Notes: generated by a model not told the origin, from the sequence alone. A DNA stretch of 64,000 bases from Noviluteimonas lactosilytica (GCF_020866925.1 NZ_JAJGAK010000001.1:1222189-1286188); one strand, 5' to 3'; numbered from the stretch's first letter, positions 19,101 through 26,270 are shown. Program-made: numbers and translations.

Positions 19101-19754
19101 ATCCGCGATACGGTCGGAGATTGGCTCACAATCGATGGCAGTTGGCACTCCAACGAAGGCGTCGAGATCCGGGTGATGTCGGCGCTGGCGTCGCGGAACG
19201 AAAGCCTCGCGTTGGCCAAGGACGTGGCCGCGATGGGTCCATTCCAAGCCTACCTGCCACAACTGCAGACGTATGAGGACGACGGTACGGCCTCGAAGCG
19301 CGATGCGCCCTACGTGCCGTGGATTGTGCGCAACGAGGCCTATTCGCGCCTGGACGAGACGGATGCTTTGGGCGCCGCGGGCGCGGTGCAGCGCCCGCGA
19401 TTGAGCCACGACGCGACCACGTTCGGCAATCTGCGACCCGTCGATGCCTTCGGCCGCACCTGGGCGGATGCCGCCGGTGAGACCGTGTTACGGGCCGACG
19501 CATGGGTCGAGTCGGACCGTGAGGGGAAGAGCGAAGGCTCGCGCTTGTGGTGTCGCACCGACTTCGTGGGTGCGTATCTAGAAGCCCGCGGCGCGGACTT
19601 GCTTTGGCTGGTGCTTCTGCGTCGCTACAAGGAAGGCTCCGGAGGCGGGCCCAGCCGCTTCTGGCACACCACCGCGGTCATCCGACTGAAATCGTCGCTC
19701 GAGGTGACCTACTACGCGGGCCGGGCCAACGAACTCGACGAGTCGAAGTTCTAG
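13188..19754 (+). CDS. Giant nuclease-like/STAND-like NTPase, candidate Avs-type antiphage protein
   Basis: A 2188-residue protein. Residues 1-40 are Lys/Pro-rich. Residues ~50-130 look like a PD-(D/E)xK nuclease related to Mrr/DUF4297 (EIADAVLYFG with D98, then VVAVQVKYS with Q119-x-K121). A P-loop NTPase follows: Walker A EGGFGKT (K335) and Walker B LILLLDAID (D432). About 1500 residues after it lack an obvious enzyme motif and appear mostly alpha-helical, as in TPR-like sensor regions. This effector-NTPase-sensor order is that of Avs/AVAST proteins, which recognise phage proteins and trigger DNA degradation. Position beside a type I restriction system on an island supports defence. The nuclease and sensor assignments are inference; it is longer than typical Avs2/Avs4. 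Confidence 0.8.
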   Translation: MEKTKRKPTAKRKAAPPGNVKPKPKASPKTRERGKSQVRPAVDTVRASRDGHEFHEAWVARKCLGLLLPRDELVGIAVEGFANEDQRGVSNEGNEIADAVLYFGRSANLQHAKRVVAVQVKYSKAAEHKPFRAADAKKTIGKFARTYRACKASLGTKKAWEKLRFELVTNRPIEPALVDAIQGLAAQSPLKGQAKEQAKQVADACKLTGTDLAEFAARLEMIGLTGDLRDNKQQLALTLVDWSDARDHMARRRLADIRDMARDKAGLVKQHRNVIVRTDVLAALHLTSDRDLLPAPASFPSIGKVVDRVQLEDTVNRIPRLTRPLVVHAEGGFGKTVFMNSLAARLGDQHETILFDCFGMGQYRASDDSRHLPNRGLVHIANELACRGLCDPLLPSTSHSEDILRAFRTRLEQVVATLRRGSADRQLILLLDAIDNASEIARDRNQDSFPRLLLQSLEHGTPIAGLQVVVSARTHRRLDATGEISADELELQPFVEQETRAFLRTRVTKLTEVMVQVGQARSKGNARVLEHLAAEPDLLAPSEIDKPIDLDDLIQHRIDQALVEARKLGNAEQNIRAFLAGLATLPPPVPLKEFAQVNGMPEGAVVSFAADLSPLFEQTKHGLMFRDEPTETLIRQKYAGDAAPLRELANNLFAMQAESVYAATTLPDLLLQLEDGEKLFHLAFDERLPSSITGTVGQQAIRHARLRAAVAHAVRVNDLDRLVPLLVELSTLAAMDERGTTYLLDYPDLVVASADPDSLRRMFDARTKWPGSRHARLAIAHALMGETAEAIWHAQWVYEWREHYLNQRNEDHDRAHPTMLDMASLPFCSLLQGDGTAAARDLSGWVSAEYGYDVAAAMFGLARRPEAARILPPEVIRACVDALASIGPIAAAIRYAAGNPEQQRVQLKSLAAKCTADGPVKLRDHYRSEERALVQGLVEAAAMAVRMAMPVQATSILAALPLAPPRLHVFMDASYWTGEIATYIARQVIACCAAGTPVGPRNLLPRELDELAATLPSNLSDEAFRKALNDALDADYQAKANSARDAKEDSSHHYSHKSSAQEFISRRLSQWLDLARDFAKALVGSDVANPTLSPLTARWITLRNTSDYHSGGHSAQRQHNAVGERLLATALAANDGCPPDEVSAYIDAASEPDTTPLPNLIGLVALLASRPAFHAMAGALAIKANTAIEREHDVPDRAKHFARLGRAIAMASPAEAVAYFRKGLEQLDAIGSGDYRYVEGLMHLAGALTGEGLGQRESHTLSNICELNLGEERKFGWGPYGAAMSRAAGLTGLGKLARWQDRNRISLDYTLLPYVRALVQDDKLDAPLAMTLLRLSNPAELYECGTSQLVATFESKPSARDPGVATELVTQYLQNNPGSLGSDTPRTLARFAGAVLGENAWERQYLEAAADQIAVKRDDYNTRTNWRAPGADASPRTWEAEQAAAKSHILQLAAGIDPLDEVAVARVLDVARTYHRNMRYSGDVLDSLRSRVAFQAWPDYLALVARLEVLNLYEKEQELRACKAQWAAASLAVADALKACAAVIARVNAREYISYEYLSVSHVRALEEICGLERRDVLMLLIHEFTRPKMAVPASVWLNFAAEFNARTSVGVGEQSLMRLLRSGPARLASNTEDGAWQQSLSFTGDAVEATAGMIWYQLGSPVTRQRWLAAHSLRTAVRLGRPDVLDAVVTKYRRQEAVPFQAPELPFYYQHAQLWLLIAMARIALDAPKHIARHADFLEAITFDSADRHVLRRHFAAQALLACADAGQVSLSKARLQKLKSVNRSGFASRKEKNYYGTDFSPMRPKGMAEPQPELHLDYDFSKDDVGRLARLFRRPHWETVDALVAKVREHDADIVYMSDRKGRSRPGRDHYSRGIDSEYQSYGEHLAWHALFSLAGDLLAKYPVVWPSYEADDPWADWLSRGIVTHPGGFWLADGTDPQPLDTWLSLTVAGESSMDLTADPTALRTLLGIRDTVGDWLTIDGSWHSNEGVEIRVMSALASRNESLALAKDVAAMGPFQAYLPQLQTYEDDGTASKRDAPYVPWIVRNEAYSRLDETDALGAAGAVQRPRLSHDATTFGNLRPVDAFGRTWADAAGETVLRADAWVESDREGKSEGSRLWCRTDFVGAYLEARGADLLWLVLLRRYKEGSGGGPSRFWHTTAVIRLKSSLEVTYYAGRANELDESKF

Positions 19755-19758
19755 CCTT

Positions 19759-19783
19759 CATGCAATCAATTTCAGTTTGGCGG
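19759..19783. repeat. 25-bp direct repeat, copy 1
   Basis: CATGCAATCAATTTCAGTTT followed by GGCGG, identical to 30823-30847. It begins 4 bp after the stop codon of the giant NTPase gene. The two copies bracket an 11-kb module of stress genes, remnants and an IS. Confidence 0.85.
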
Positions 19784-19895
19784 AAGTAGGCGGAAGGATT
19801 CACTACCCCCAAACTAAGTGAATGGCGAGTTAAGGGGAAGCGTCCGGCGAGTGCCCGACGCCGGATGCGACCGACCGCATCCGGCGGCACGGCGA

Positions 19896-20310
19896 TCAAT
19901 GCTTGTGTTCCAGTTCGCCGGTGATGACGAAGTCCTGGACGATTTCCTGGAACACGGTGTGGTTCGCGTCGACCAGGGAGATTTTGACTTTGTGGGGACC
20001 AACCTTCAGGTTGGCGATGTCGATCGACGTTGTTGCGAACGGCTTTTGAGTACGGACAGGTCTGGTGCGCGGCGTCGACGATTGCCCGTGCTGCGACGTG
20101 ATCGAAACCGGGGATGCGTACGTCCAGCCGCCCCTGAAGGAAGAAGGACTCGCCCGCCAGGACAAGGTCGACCTCGGCATCGATCGAGACGTCCGGCGGA
20201 AGTGCGACCTTCGCCCTGCGCGCGGCAAAAGCCATCGCCGATTCGAAGCACGCCGACCAACCGGCGGCGAACAGTTGCTCCAGATTGGTGCCGGCCGCGC
20301 TCGGCAGCAC
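19896..20310 (-). pseudogene. Chimeric OsmC remnant fused to the tail of an unrelated gene
   Basis: The upstream part (20310 down to ~20035) encodes an OsmC-family fragment lacking its N-terminal strand (TNLEQLFAAGWSACFESAM through DAAHQTCPYSKAVRNNVD), with the peroxidatic cysteine in SACFES and the second in TCPYSK. At about 20030-20045 the reading frame shifts. The other frame continues IDIANLKVGPHKVKISLVDA... to a stop at 19896, a segment unlike OsmC that resembles C-termini of small periplasmic beta-sandwich proteins (DUF4399/DUF6130-like, low certainty). It therefore looks like two truncated genes joined. Confidence 0.75.
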
Positions 20311-20462
20311 GCTATGGCAGGCGGTGGGACAGCTCAGCTCGTGGGCGCGCGAGCATGTGGACGAGATCCTCGTGTCGAGGAAACAGTTCGACGAAAACGT
20401 CTCGAAATGGTTACCGCGTGACCATGGAAAGGCGCGGCTGAACCAATGGATGGGTGCGCCGC

Positions 20463-20491
20463 GTGTGGCCCCCGGTTCGCGGGGGCCACAC
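20463..20491. terminator. Strong hairpin downstream of osmC
   Basis: GTGTGGCCCCCG-GTT-CGGGGGCCACAC-type perfect stem just after the OsmC stop on the minus strand. No T-tract follows, so it may be a transcript-stabilising hairpin or a weak terminator. Confidence 0.55.
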
Positions 20492-20499
20492 GGTTCGAA

Positions 20500-20919
20500 T
20501 CAGACGACGTTGATCTCTACATCGATGTTGCCGCGCGACGCCTTCGAGTACGGACAGGTCTTGTGCGCCTTCGCGACCAGGGCCTCGGCGACTTCGCGTT
20601 CGATGCCCGGCAGGCTGACGTTCAAACGCGCCGCAAGAAACGCGGACTCACCGGTCAGTCCGAGATCGACTTCGGCATCCACTGCTGCGTCGGTCGGCAA
20701 CGCGACCTTCGCTGCTTGGGCCGCCTTGGCGACGGCGGAGAGGAAACAGGCCGACCAGCCTGCAGCGAACAGCTGCTCGGGATTTGTGCCGGGGCCGTTG
20801 CTGCCAGGCGGGGACAGGTCGACGACCAGTCGATCGTCGCTGCTGCGGGATTTGCCGTGGCGACCACCAGTCGTATGCGTCTTGCCGGTGTAAACCACTT
20901 TCTCGATAACGTTGATCAT
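20500..20919 (-). CDS. OsmC/Ohr-family organic hydroperoxide reductase
   Basis: A 139-residue thiol peroxidase of the Ohr subgroup. It has the N-terminal KVVYTGKTHTTGGRHG, then PEQLFAAGWSACFLSAV with the catalytic cysteine and KTCPYSKA with the resolving cysteine, and the closing NIDVEINVV. It reduces organic hydroperoxides using lipoylated or low-molecular-weight thiols. The start is the ATG at 20919 (MINVIEKVVY). It lies downstream of the hydrolase gene in the same orientation and is intact, unlike the neighbouring OsmC chimera. Confidence 0.92.
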   Translation of the reverse strand: MINVIEKVVYTGKTHTTGGRHGKSRSSDDRLVVDLSPPGSNGPGTNPEQLFAAGWSACFLSAVAKAAQAAKVALPTDAAVDAEVDLGLTGESAFLAARLNVSLPGIEREVAEALVAKAHKTCPYSKASRGNIDVEINVV

Positions 20920-21005
20920 GAAATCACTACTTCTTGCTGTGGGGGGGTTCGCCATTGCGTGCGACCCGTCCGGCGATGGCGGACACCGGACGGCGAGTTG
21001 CGCAG

Positions 21006-21962
21006 TCATCGGAACGATGCGCGGATCTCTTCGATCGCCTGTGCCGGCGCCTGCAGATGCGGGTAGTGGCCGACGCCAGGCAGCACGCGCAGTTCCACGT
21101 TGGTCTTGCGTGCGAGTTCTGCACCCATGTCCGTCTTGATGTAGACGTCCTTCTCGCCCCAGACGATCTTGACTGGCGTGCGGAGGCGCGCGACGTTCGA
21201 CTCGAAGTGGTCCTGGTCGCGCGTGAAGTGCGCGTAGTAGTTGGCGAAGGCATCCACGGGGGTCGTCGTCCCGGCGTCGCTCCATGCGCGCGCGATGTCC
21301 TCCTTGAACTCGCGCGGGATCTCGTAACGCGCGTCGTCCGGCAATCCTCGGAAGAAGGTGTTCGCGAGGATCTCGTCGCGATTCTTATTCATGAAAGCGC
21401 GCACCTGGTCGGCCTTGGGCTGCGCCTTCAATGCTTGCAGGCTCTCGTACATGTACGCCGGCCGGTCGAACGGCGCGAAGTCGCCCACGATGATCGTTTT
21501 AGCGATGTCGGGCTCATCCAGTGCGAGGAGTAGCGCCGGCAGCGCGCCGATGTCCGTGGCGTAGATCGTGAGCGTCGATCGATCGAGCCCAGCCTTGGCG
21601 ATGTATTGCCCGAGGACGCGCGCATAGTCCTTGGGCGCGTAAGCGAAGCGGTCTGTGCTCGGCCGCGACGACAGGCCGTATCCGGGCCAGTCGAACGCAT
21701 GGACGTCGTAGTCCTTGCCCAGTTCGACAGCGATGTCCTTGTAGGCGTACACCGATTCCGGAAACCCGTGCAGGAGCAGCACGGTTCCCTTTGGGTGCGC
21801 ATTGCGCACGACCATCCTACGGAGCGTGATGTCCTTGTCGATGTCGACGAAGTCGATCTTCGCTTCCGGCGGCTTGTCGGCGCGCTCGGCGGCGGACGCC
21901 GACGTGACCAGCACGCCGCCGATGAGCGCAGGCGCGAAGAATTTGAAGAGCAAGTGGTTCAT
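21006..21962 (-). CDS. Exported alpha/beta hydrolase, haloalkane dehalogenase/epoxide hydrolase-like
   Basis: A 318-residue enzyme with a signal peptide (ALIGGVLVTSASA). It has the oxyanion motif LLHGFPES, a nucleophile elbow YATDIGALPALL in which the nucleophile is aspartate as in haloalkane dehalogenases and epoxide hydrolases, an acid region IVWGEKD, and the catalytic histidine in GVGHYPHLQ. Substrate unknown; export to the periplasm is unusual for dehalogenases. GAGG ribosome binding site; starts 5 bp after the aldehyde dehydrogenase remnant. Confidence 0.87.
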   Translation of the reverse strand: MNHLLFKFFAPALIGGVLVTSASAAERADKPPEAKIDFVDIDKDITLRRMVVRNAHPKGTVLLLHGFPESVYAYKDIAVELGKDYDVHAFDWPGYGLSSRPSTDRFAYAPKDYARVLGQYIAKAGLDRSTLTIYATDIGALPALLLALDEPDIAKTIIVGDFAPFDRPAYMYESLQALKAQPKADQVRAFMNKNRDEILANTFFRGLPDDARYEIPREFKEDIARAWSDAGTTTPVDAFANYYAHFTRDQDHFESNVARLRTPVKIVWGEKDVYIKTDMGAELARKTNVELRVLPGVGHYPHLQAPAQAIEEIRASFR

Positions 21963-21967
21963 GGTAG

Positions 21968-22693
21968 TCAACCTCGATGCTTGAATGAATAAGGGGGCGT
22001 GTGCGTAAACCTCCAGCCGCGCATGGCGACGTGCTTGTACTCGACGAAGTCTTCCAACGCCGCCAGGCCGTTGAGGCGTCCGAGCCCCGATTGCTTGAAG
22101 CCGCCTTCCTCGAGCGCGTCGTGCACAAGCGCCCAGTCGTTGATCCAGACGGTACCCACATCCAGTGCCCGCGCGACGCGCATCGAGCGCGCCGAATCGC
22201 GCGTCCACACGCTGGCGGCAAGGCCGTATTCGCTGTCGTTGGCGAGTGCGGTGCCCTGCTGCTCGGTGTCGAACACCTGCAGGGTCAGCACCGGGCCGAA
22301 GGTTTCCTTCTGCACAATGTCCATCGACGCATCGTCGATTTCCAGCAGGGTCGGCCGGTAGAACGCACCGAACGCAAGCGGTCCGTCTTCCACCGGGCCG
22401 CCCCGCACCAGCGCCTTCGCACCGGCGGCGATCGCGGTCTGCACGGCCGAATCGACGCGCTGCACGTTGGCCTTGTCGATCAGCGGGCCCATGTCGCTGG
22501 CCGGGTCGTTCCCGGGCCCGACGTTCACGGCGGCGATCCGCTCCGCGAGACGATTTCGCAACGCCTCCGCGACGCCGCGCTGCACGAGCACGCGCGAGCC
22601 AGTCATGCAGAACTGTCCGGAGAACACGGTCAACGCCTTGGCCAACGTGGGAACGGCCAAATCCAGGTCGGCGTCGTCGAACACCAGGGGGTT
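21968..22693 (-). pseudogene. Aldehyde dehydrogenase, 5'-truncated remnant
   Basis: About 240 residues matching the C-terminal half of NAD-dependent aldehyde dehydrogenases: NPLVFDDADLDLA, the catalytic cysteine in SGQFCMTGSRV, KETFGPVLTLQVF, NDSEYGLAASVWT and GGFKQSGLGR. The NAD-binding half and the catalytic glutamate (ELGGK region) are missing. The homology begins abruptly at about 22693, just after an in-frame stop. It is likely non-functional and marks a recombination breakpoint. Confidence 0.88.
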
Positions 22694-22766
22694 ATGTCAC
22701 GGAACTTGAGTCGAGCGTCGATGGCCTTCTGTTCGGCCTTCAGGCGCAGCAGCTCGCGCCGCTTGC

Positions 22767-23061
22767 GCTCAGTTCGACGGAACGATCGTGCCCGACGGCG
22801 TGGATCGCATGGAATCGCTGCGCATGAGATGCGCGCACGCTCGATCACCTGAAGGAACAGTATCGCCATTGCAAGGCGCTTCTGGTCGTCGGCGATGGGG
22901 CGGCGCTGCTCGATGCGACGGGCATTCCGCGCGAATTGCCGGACGGCGCACCCGATGAGGGCATCGTCTTCGGCGAGGATCCGCGGCGCGCGATCCGCGC
23001 CTACATGGACGTCGCCGGTCGGCGACACTGGCAACGGGAAAGCGACCCGCCTCGGGTTTGA
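22767..23061 (+). pseudogene. katE: Catalase HPII (KatE) C-terminal remnant
   Basis: From 22840 the frame reads LDHLKEQYRHCKALLVVGDG, then LLDATGIPRELPDGAPDEGI and ESDPPRV-stop, the end of the DJ-1/PfpI-like C-terminal domain of large-subunit catalases. Just upstream another frame reads FDGTIVPDGVDRMESL, the preceding part of that domain, so there is a small deletion or frameshift near 22820-22835. The haem catalase core is absent. About 70 bp between this and the aldehyde dehydrogenase remnant (22694-22766) encode, on the minus strand, a charged fragment (ERKRRELLRLKAEQKA) of unknown origin. Confidence 0.8.
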
Positions 23062-23146
23062 CTCGACGAGGACTGTTGGCGAACGGCTAGTAGGAGAACC
23101 ACCGGCAAAGCGGGGCCAGACCAAGAAGCCGGGTTCGACCCGCGAA

Positions 23147-24403
23147 TGTCCGCTTTCGGTGGCGGTTTCAACCGGTCAACGCAACAGCCTGTCGATATCG
23201 CTCGATCGGTGTTTCGAAGTTCAAGGTCTTACGTGGCCGTTCGTTGAGCTGCCTGGCGACTTCATCGAGCTTGGCTTGGGAGAAGTTCGACAGGTCGATG
23301 CCTTTCGGGAAGTACTGCCGCAGCAGGCCGTTGGTGTTCTCATTCGACCCGCGTTGCCAAGGGCTTTGCGGATCGCAGAAGTAGACTTGGATGTCGGTCG
23401 CCAGCGTGAAGCGGCGATGGTCGGCCAACTCCTTGCCGCGATCCCATGTCAGTGATTTGTAGAGCTCGTCAGGGAGCAGGCGTGCAGTGCGGATCAACGC
23501 ATCCACCACCGTCTGCGTGTCCTTGCGATCGACTTTGACGAGCATGACGTAGCGCGTGCTGCGCTCGACCAATGTGGCGATCTGGCTGTTGCCACTGCCG
23601 CACAACAGGTCGCCTTCCCAATGCCCGGGAACGGCCCGGTCATCGGCGTCGGCCGGGCGCTCGCGGATCGACACGGTGTCGCTGATCCGGCCGTGGTCGC
23701 TGTTCTTCTGCGTGTGGTGGCGCGAACGACGCATCGCCCGCGTGCATCGCAGGTGCTCCAGCAATTCTTTCTTCAGCGCGCCCCGCGACTGGATGAAGAG
23801 CGTGCGATAGATCGTTTCGTGGGACACCTGGCTGGTCGCATCGTCCGGAAAGGTACGCATCAACCAACCAGCGATCTGCTGCGGCGACCAGCGCTGTTGC
23901 AGCTTGTCCGCCACCCGTTCCGCCAGCGTTGGATGCAACGCCAGCTTACAAGTCTTCGGCCGATGTGCCCGGTCCCAGGCCGCCTGGTCGGCATGGCTTG
24001 CGCGATAGCGTTCGGCGCCGCCGTTGCGTCGGATCTCCCGGCTGATCGTCGACGGTGATCGACCAAGCTTCGCCGCAATCGAACGAATGGATTGCCCGAC
24101 CACCAGCGCCCGCGAGACGTCTTCGCGTTCGGCCAGGCTCAATGCTCGAACCGATCGACGTCGCGCCGGCGGTCGAATGCCGCCGGACTCTGCGAGGACC
24201 CCGCGCACCGAGGTGTGGTGCCGATCAAAGAGCCGGGCAATCTGGTGCAGCGACTCGCCCTTCGCCCAGCGATCCCACATCAGGGCCTTCTGCGCGTCGG
24301 TGTATCGGATCCGGGTCCTTTGCTTCAATCGCAACACTCCTGCTGCCTTTGCAGCCAGCCTTGTGTTGCGTCGATCGTATGAAACCGCCGCCAAAAGCGG
24401 ACA
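23147..24403 (-). mobile_element. IS30-family insertion sequence
   Basis: A 1257-bp element with 24-bp terminal inverted repeats at 23147-23170 and 24380-24403 (outer sequence TGTCCGCTTT), differing at two positions, enclosing one transposase gene that ends within the left repeat. No clear target duplication is visible. It sits between the KatE remnant and the Hsp20 cluster. Confidence 0.88.
23168..24328 (-). CDS. IS30-family transposase
   Basis: About 386 residues. It has N-terminal helix-turn-helix segments (LHQIARLFDRHHTSVRGVL and RSIAAKLGRSPSTISREI) and the IS30 DDE core: GHWEGDLLCG (first D), SLTWDRGKELADH (second D) and NENTNGLLRQYFPKG (E). The start is placed at TTG 24328, which has AGGAG 8 nt upstream and gives the usual IS30 length; the frame is open to 24394. 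Apparently intact. Confidence 0.9.
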   Translation of the reverse strand: MKQRTRIRYTDAQKALMWDRWAKGESLHQIARLFDRHHTSVRGVLAESGGIRPPARRRSVRALSLAEREDVSRALVVGQSIRSIAAKLGRSPSTISREIRRNGGAERYRASHADQAAWDRAHRPKTCKLALHPTLAERVADKLQQRWSPQQIAGWLMRTFPDDATSQVSHETIYRTLFIQSRGALKKELLEHLRCTRAMRRSRHHTQKNSDHGRISDTVSIRERPADADDRAVPGHWEGDLLCGSGNSQIATLVERSTRYVMLVKVDRKDTQTVVDALIRTARLLPDELYKSLTWDRGKELADHRRFTLATDIQVYFCDPQSPWQRGSNENTNGLLRQYFPKGIDLSNFSQAKLDEVARQLNERPRKTLNFETPIERYRQAVALTG

Positions 24404-24447
24404 TTAGACCGGCCTACTGGCGTCCCCTTTATTGTGGTCCAGCATAT

Positions 24448-24810
24448 TCATACGCGAGACTTAATCATTCCCGCGCAGCCCTGGGTCCACTTGGGGTCGC
24501 TGGAGTCGAGACCCGAAATGATCCGCACACGTTGCCTGTCCGCCGAGGTGGCGCGGCCGCGCGCGATCACGTCGACTAGTTCCGCAGTCCAGTCCCCCGC
24601 GAATACCTGCATGTGTTGCGAGAGCCAGTCGCTCGATCGTGCATCGGCAGGTACGGCATACGCCTGCGCGACGCGGTCGGCGCGAAGCCTGCGCCATTGC
24701 TGCAGCAGCACGTCTGGTTGAGGGTGACTGTGCACCAGGCTCTGCAACACCAGGTGCTGCACCGCCACTTGAGCCTGGACAACCGCAAGCTCGTCGCGCC
24801 AGGTTTCCAT
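24448..24810 (-). CDS. Hypothetical protein in the hsp20 operon
   Basis: A 120-residue protein of unknown family (METWRDELAVVQAQVAVQHL...). It is predicted soluble, with a helical N-terminal half rich in Gln, Val and Leu and several tryptophans (QQWRRLRAD, SDWLSQHMQVFAGDWTAEL). It is the fourth gene of a minus-strand run beginning with hsp20, 19 bp after the previous gene. No catalytic motif is seen. Confidence 0.6.
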   Translation of the reverse strand: METWRDELAVVQAQVAVQHLVLQSLVHSHPQPDVLLQQWRRLRADRVAQAYAVPADARSSDWLSQHMQVFAGDWTAELVDVIARGRATSADRQRVRIISGLDSSDPKWTQGCAGMIKSRV

Positions 24811-24829
24811 GTCCCGCTCCGGGCGATGG

Positions 24830-25054
24830 TCAATTCGGCTCGCTCGTCGCCGTCGCGAGGGAGGCCTTCTGGATCTCGTCGACAACGAGATCCCACGGCG
24901 GCCCGTCGGCTCCGCGCAGATCCTCCCAAGCTTCGGCAAGCACGGGCTCCAATTCTTCCCACGTCGCGTGCGCGCATTCCTCCTTGGCTGTGCGGATGAT
25001 TGCCGTCAGCAAGTGTGGTTCGGCCGCGTTTGGCATTGTGTTGTAGTACGACAT
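24830..25054 (-). CDS. Small tryptophan-motif protein (family member A)
   Basis: A 74-residue protein, start at 25054 (MSYYNTMPNA). It contains ATWEELEPVLAEAWEDL and PPWDLVVDEIQKA, the pattern W-x2-h-E-x5-AW ... W-x2-V-x3-h shared by three other small proteins at 25091, 26271 and 28171. Predicted two- to three-helix fold; function unknown. It lies in the hsp20 operon. Confidence 0.65.
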   Translation of the reverse strand: MSYYNTMPNAAEPHLLTAIIRTAKEECAHATWEELEPVLAEAWEDLRGADGPPWDLVVDEIQKASLATATSEPN

Positions 25055-25090
25055 GACACCACCGTTCGAATGCAATTTGGTCGTCGCCTT

Positions 25091-25291
25091 TCAATGCAGG
25101 AACCACGTTTCGCGAACGAAGTCGCGCACGTGTTCCCAGGGCAGACGCTCCCGGAGGGGTGAGCGCGCGGTCCACGCCTGGCGGGCTCGCGGCTCCACCT
25201 CGTTCCAACGCAAGCCCCGGCAAAGCTTCTGCAGGAACTTGGCGAAGGACGCGACCTCGGCGGCATCGGAGAGGAGCTTCCTGGTATCCAT
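25091..25291 (-). CDS. Small tryptophan-motif protein (family member B)
   Basis: A 66-residue protein with LRWNEVEPRARQAWTAR and PWEHVRDFVRETW, matching the family pattern closely. The start ATG at 25291 is preceded by AGGTGG at good spacing; a GTG at 25300 is an alternative. It follows hsp20 by 55 bp, so co-transcription with the chaperone is likely. Function unknown. Confidence 0.68.
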   Translation of the reverse strand: MDTRKLLSDAAEVASFAKFLQKLCRGLRWNEVEPRARQAWTARSPLRERLPWEHVRDFVRETWFLH

Positions 25292-25346
25292 GGCATCCAC
25301 CTAACATAGCGGCCGGCCCACCCACGTGAGCCGGCCGGAGAAACGC

Positions 25347-25847
25347 TCACTGACTGGAGGTTTGGTCCTCCAGCACGCGGCCACCCAGGTGGTTCACCTG
25401 GATGCGGCGGGGGGTCGTTTCGGGTCGTTTCGGGATGGACACTTCCAGCACGCCGTTGCGGCCCTGCGCCGAAATGCCCTGGGCATCGGCGCTGCCAGGC
25501 AAGGCGAATCGCCGATGGAAGACCCCGTAGCTGCGCTCGATGCGCGAGAAGCGATTGGTGCGCGATGCAGTCTCGCTTTTGCGCTCGCCCTTGATGGTGA
25601 GGATGCCGTCGTCCATCGAGACTTCGATGTCGGCAGGCTCAATGCCCGGCAAGTCGGCGAGCAGGAGGAACCGCTCGGGCTCCTCGAGGACGTCCACGCG
25701 CGGCGTCCATTGGCTGGTGACGATGGAACTGTCGTCGGTAGCGTCCTGTTCGAACCTGCCGCCTTCGAACATGCGGTCGACGACGCGGCGAAGTTCATTG
25801 TGCAAGTTGAGGCCCGTGGGCCAATCAGTCTGACGAACCATGTTCAT
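25347..25847 (-). CDS. Small heat-shock protein, Hsp20/alpha-crystallin family
   Basis: A 166-residue ATP-independent holdase. The alpha-crystallin domain spans about residues 45-145: WTPRVDVLEEPERFLLLADL, ADIEVSMDDGILTIKGERK, ERSYGVFHRRFALP and the closing GVLEVSIPKR. The C-terminus ends after an IQV tripeptide-like anchor. First gene of a minus-strand operon with members B and A of the small tryptophan-motif family and a 120-residue protein. A heat-shock-like promoter lies upstream. Confidence 0.93.
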   Translation of the reverse strand: MNMVRQTDWPTGLNLHNELRRVVDRMFEGGRFEQDATDDSSIVTSQWTPRVDVLEEPERFLLLADLPGIEPADIEVSMDDGILTIKGERKSETASRTNRFSRIERSYGVFHRRFALPGSADAQGISAQGRNGVLEVSIPKRPETTPRRIQVNHLGGRVLEDQTSSQ

Positions 25848-25905
25848 GGCAAGTCTCCGGATTTTCCTGTGTTGATCCTGGTGGCGACGGGGGTTCCGTC
25901 GCGCG

Positions 25906-25936
25906 GGAAAATACCAATTCCGCTGCGAGTTTCAAG
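25906..25936 (-). promoter_or_regulatory. Candidate sigma-32 (heat-shock) promoter of the hsp20 operon
   Basis: On the minus strand CTTGAAA (25936-25930) matches the sigma-32 -35 element exactly; about 15 bp later GGTATTTTC is a poor -10 match to CCCCATNT. It lies about 60-90 bp upstream of the hsp20 start. Only the -35 half is convincing. The rest of 25848-26270 shows no supportable gene. Confidence 0.4.
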
Positions 25937-26270
25937 CCATCGGCGATGAGCGCTCTAAGGAAAAATTCAGGCAGATTTTTGCGGCGCACAATGCGGCGAT
26001 GAGCCTTGGGAATCTGCTGAACACGCCGCTTGCCGAGCGTAAAACTCCGTCCGGCAAAAATTTCGCCCAGGATCTACTGCGGCTCGTACGAGGGCTCTAC
26101 TTGACCGACGTAGTTGGCGACGCCAGTGCCGCGCGAAGGCAATTTCGCGGTCGCGCCGATCCTCGAAGCGGTTCGATTAGCCGCAGTTTGCAGGCGCGAC
26201 GATGCTTCTCGTAGAGCGCGATGTGCTCGGCAATACCGAGGTGGACAGTTCCCACGCCCGGGCGAAGGGC

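Noticed and set aside
20285-20893. Plus-strand frame between and across the OsmC genes (LGSTLWQAVGQLSSWAREHV...)
   Set aside because: Its first 60 residues looked protein-like and might be another gene remnant, but most of the frame is antisense to osmC and no family was recognised.
23144-24406. Target-site duplication for the IS30-type element
   Set aside because: Bases flanking the inverted repeats (GAA left, TTA right) do not match as a direct repeat, so no duplication can be claimed.
25999-26214. 71-codon plus-strand frame upstream of the hsp20 operon
   Set aside because: Weak start context, no homology recognised and Arg-rich tail; not enough support to call a gene.
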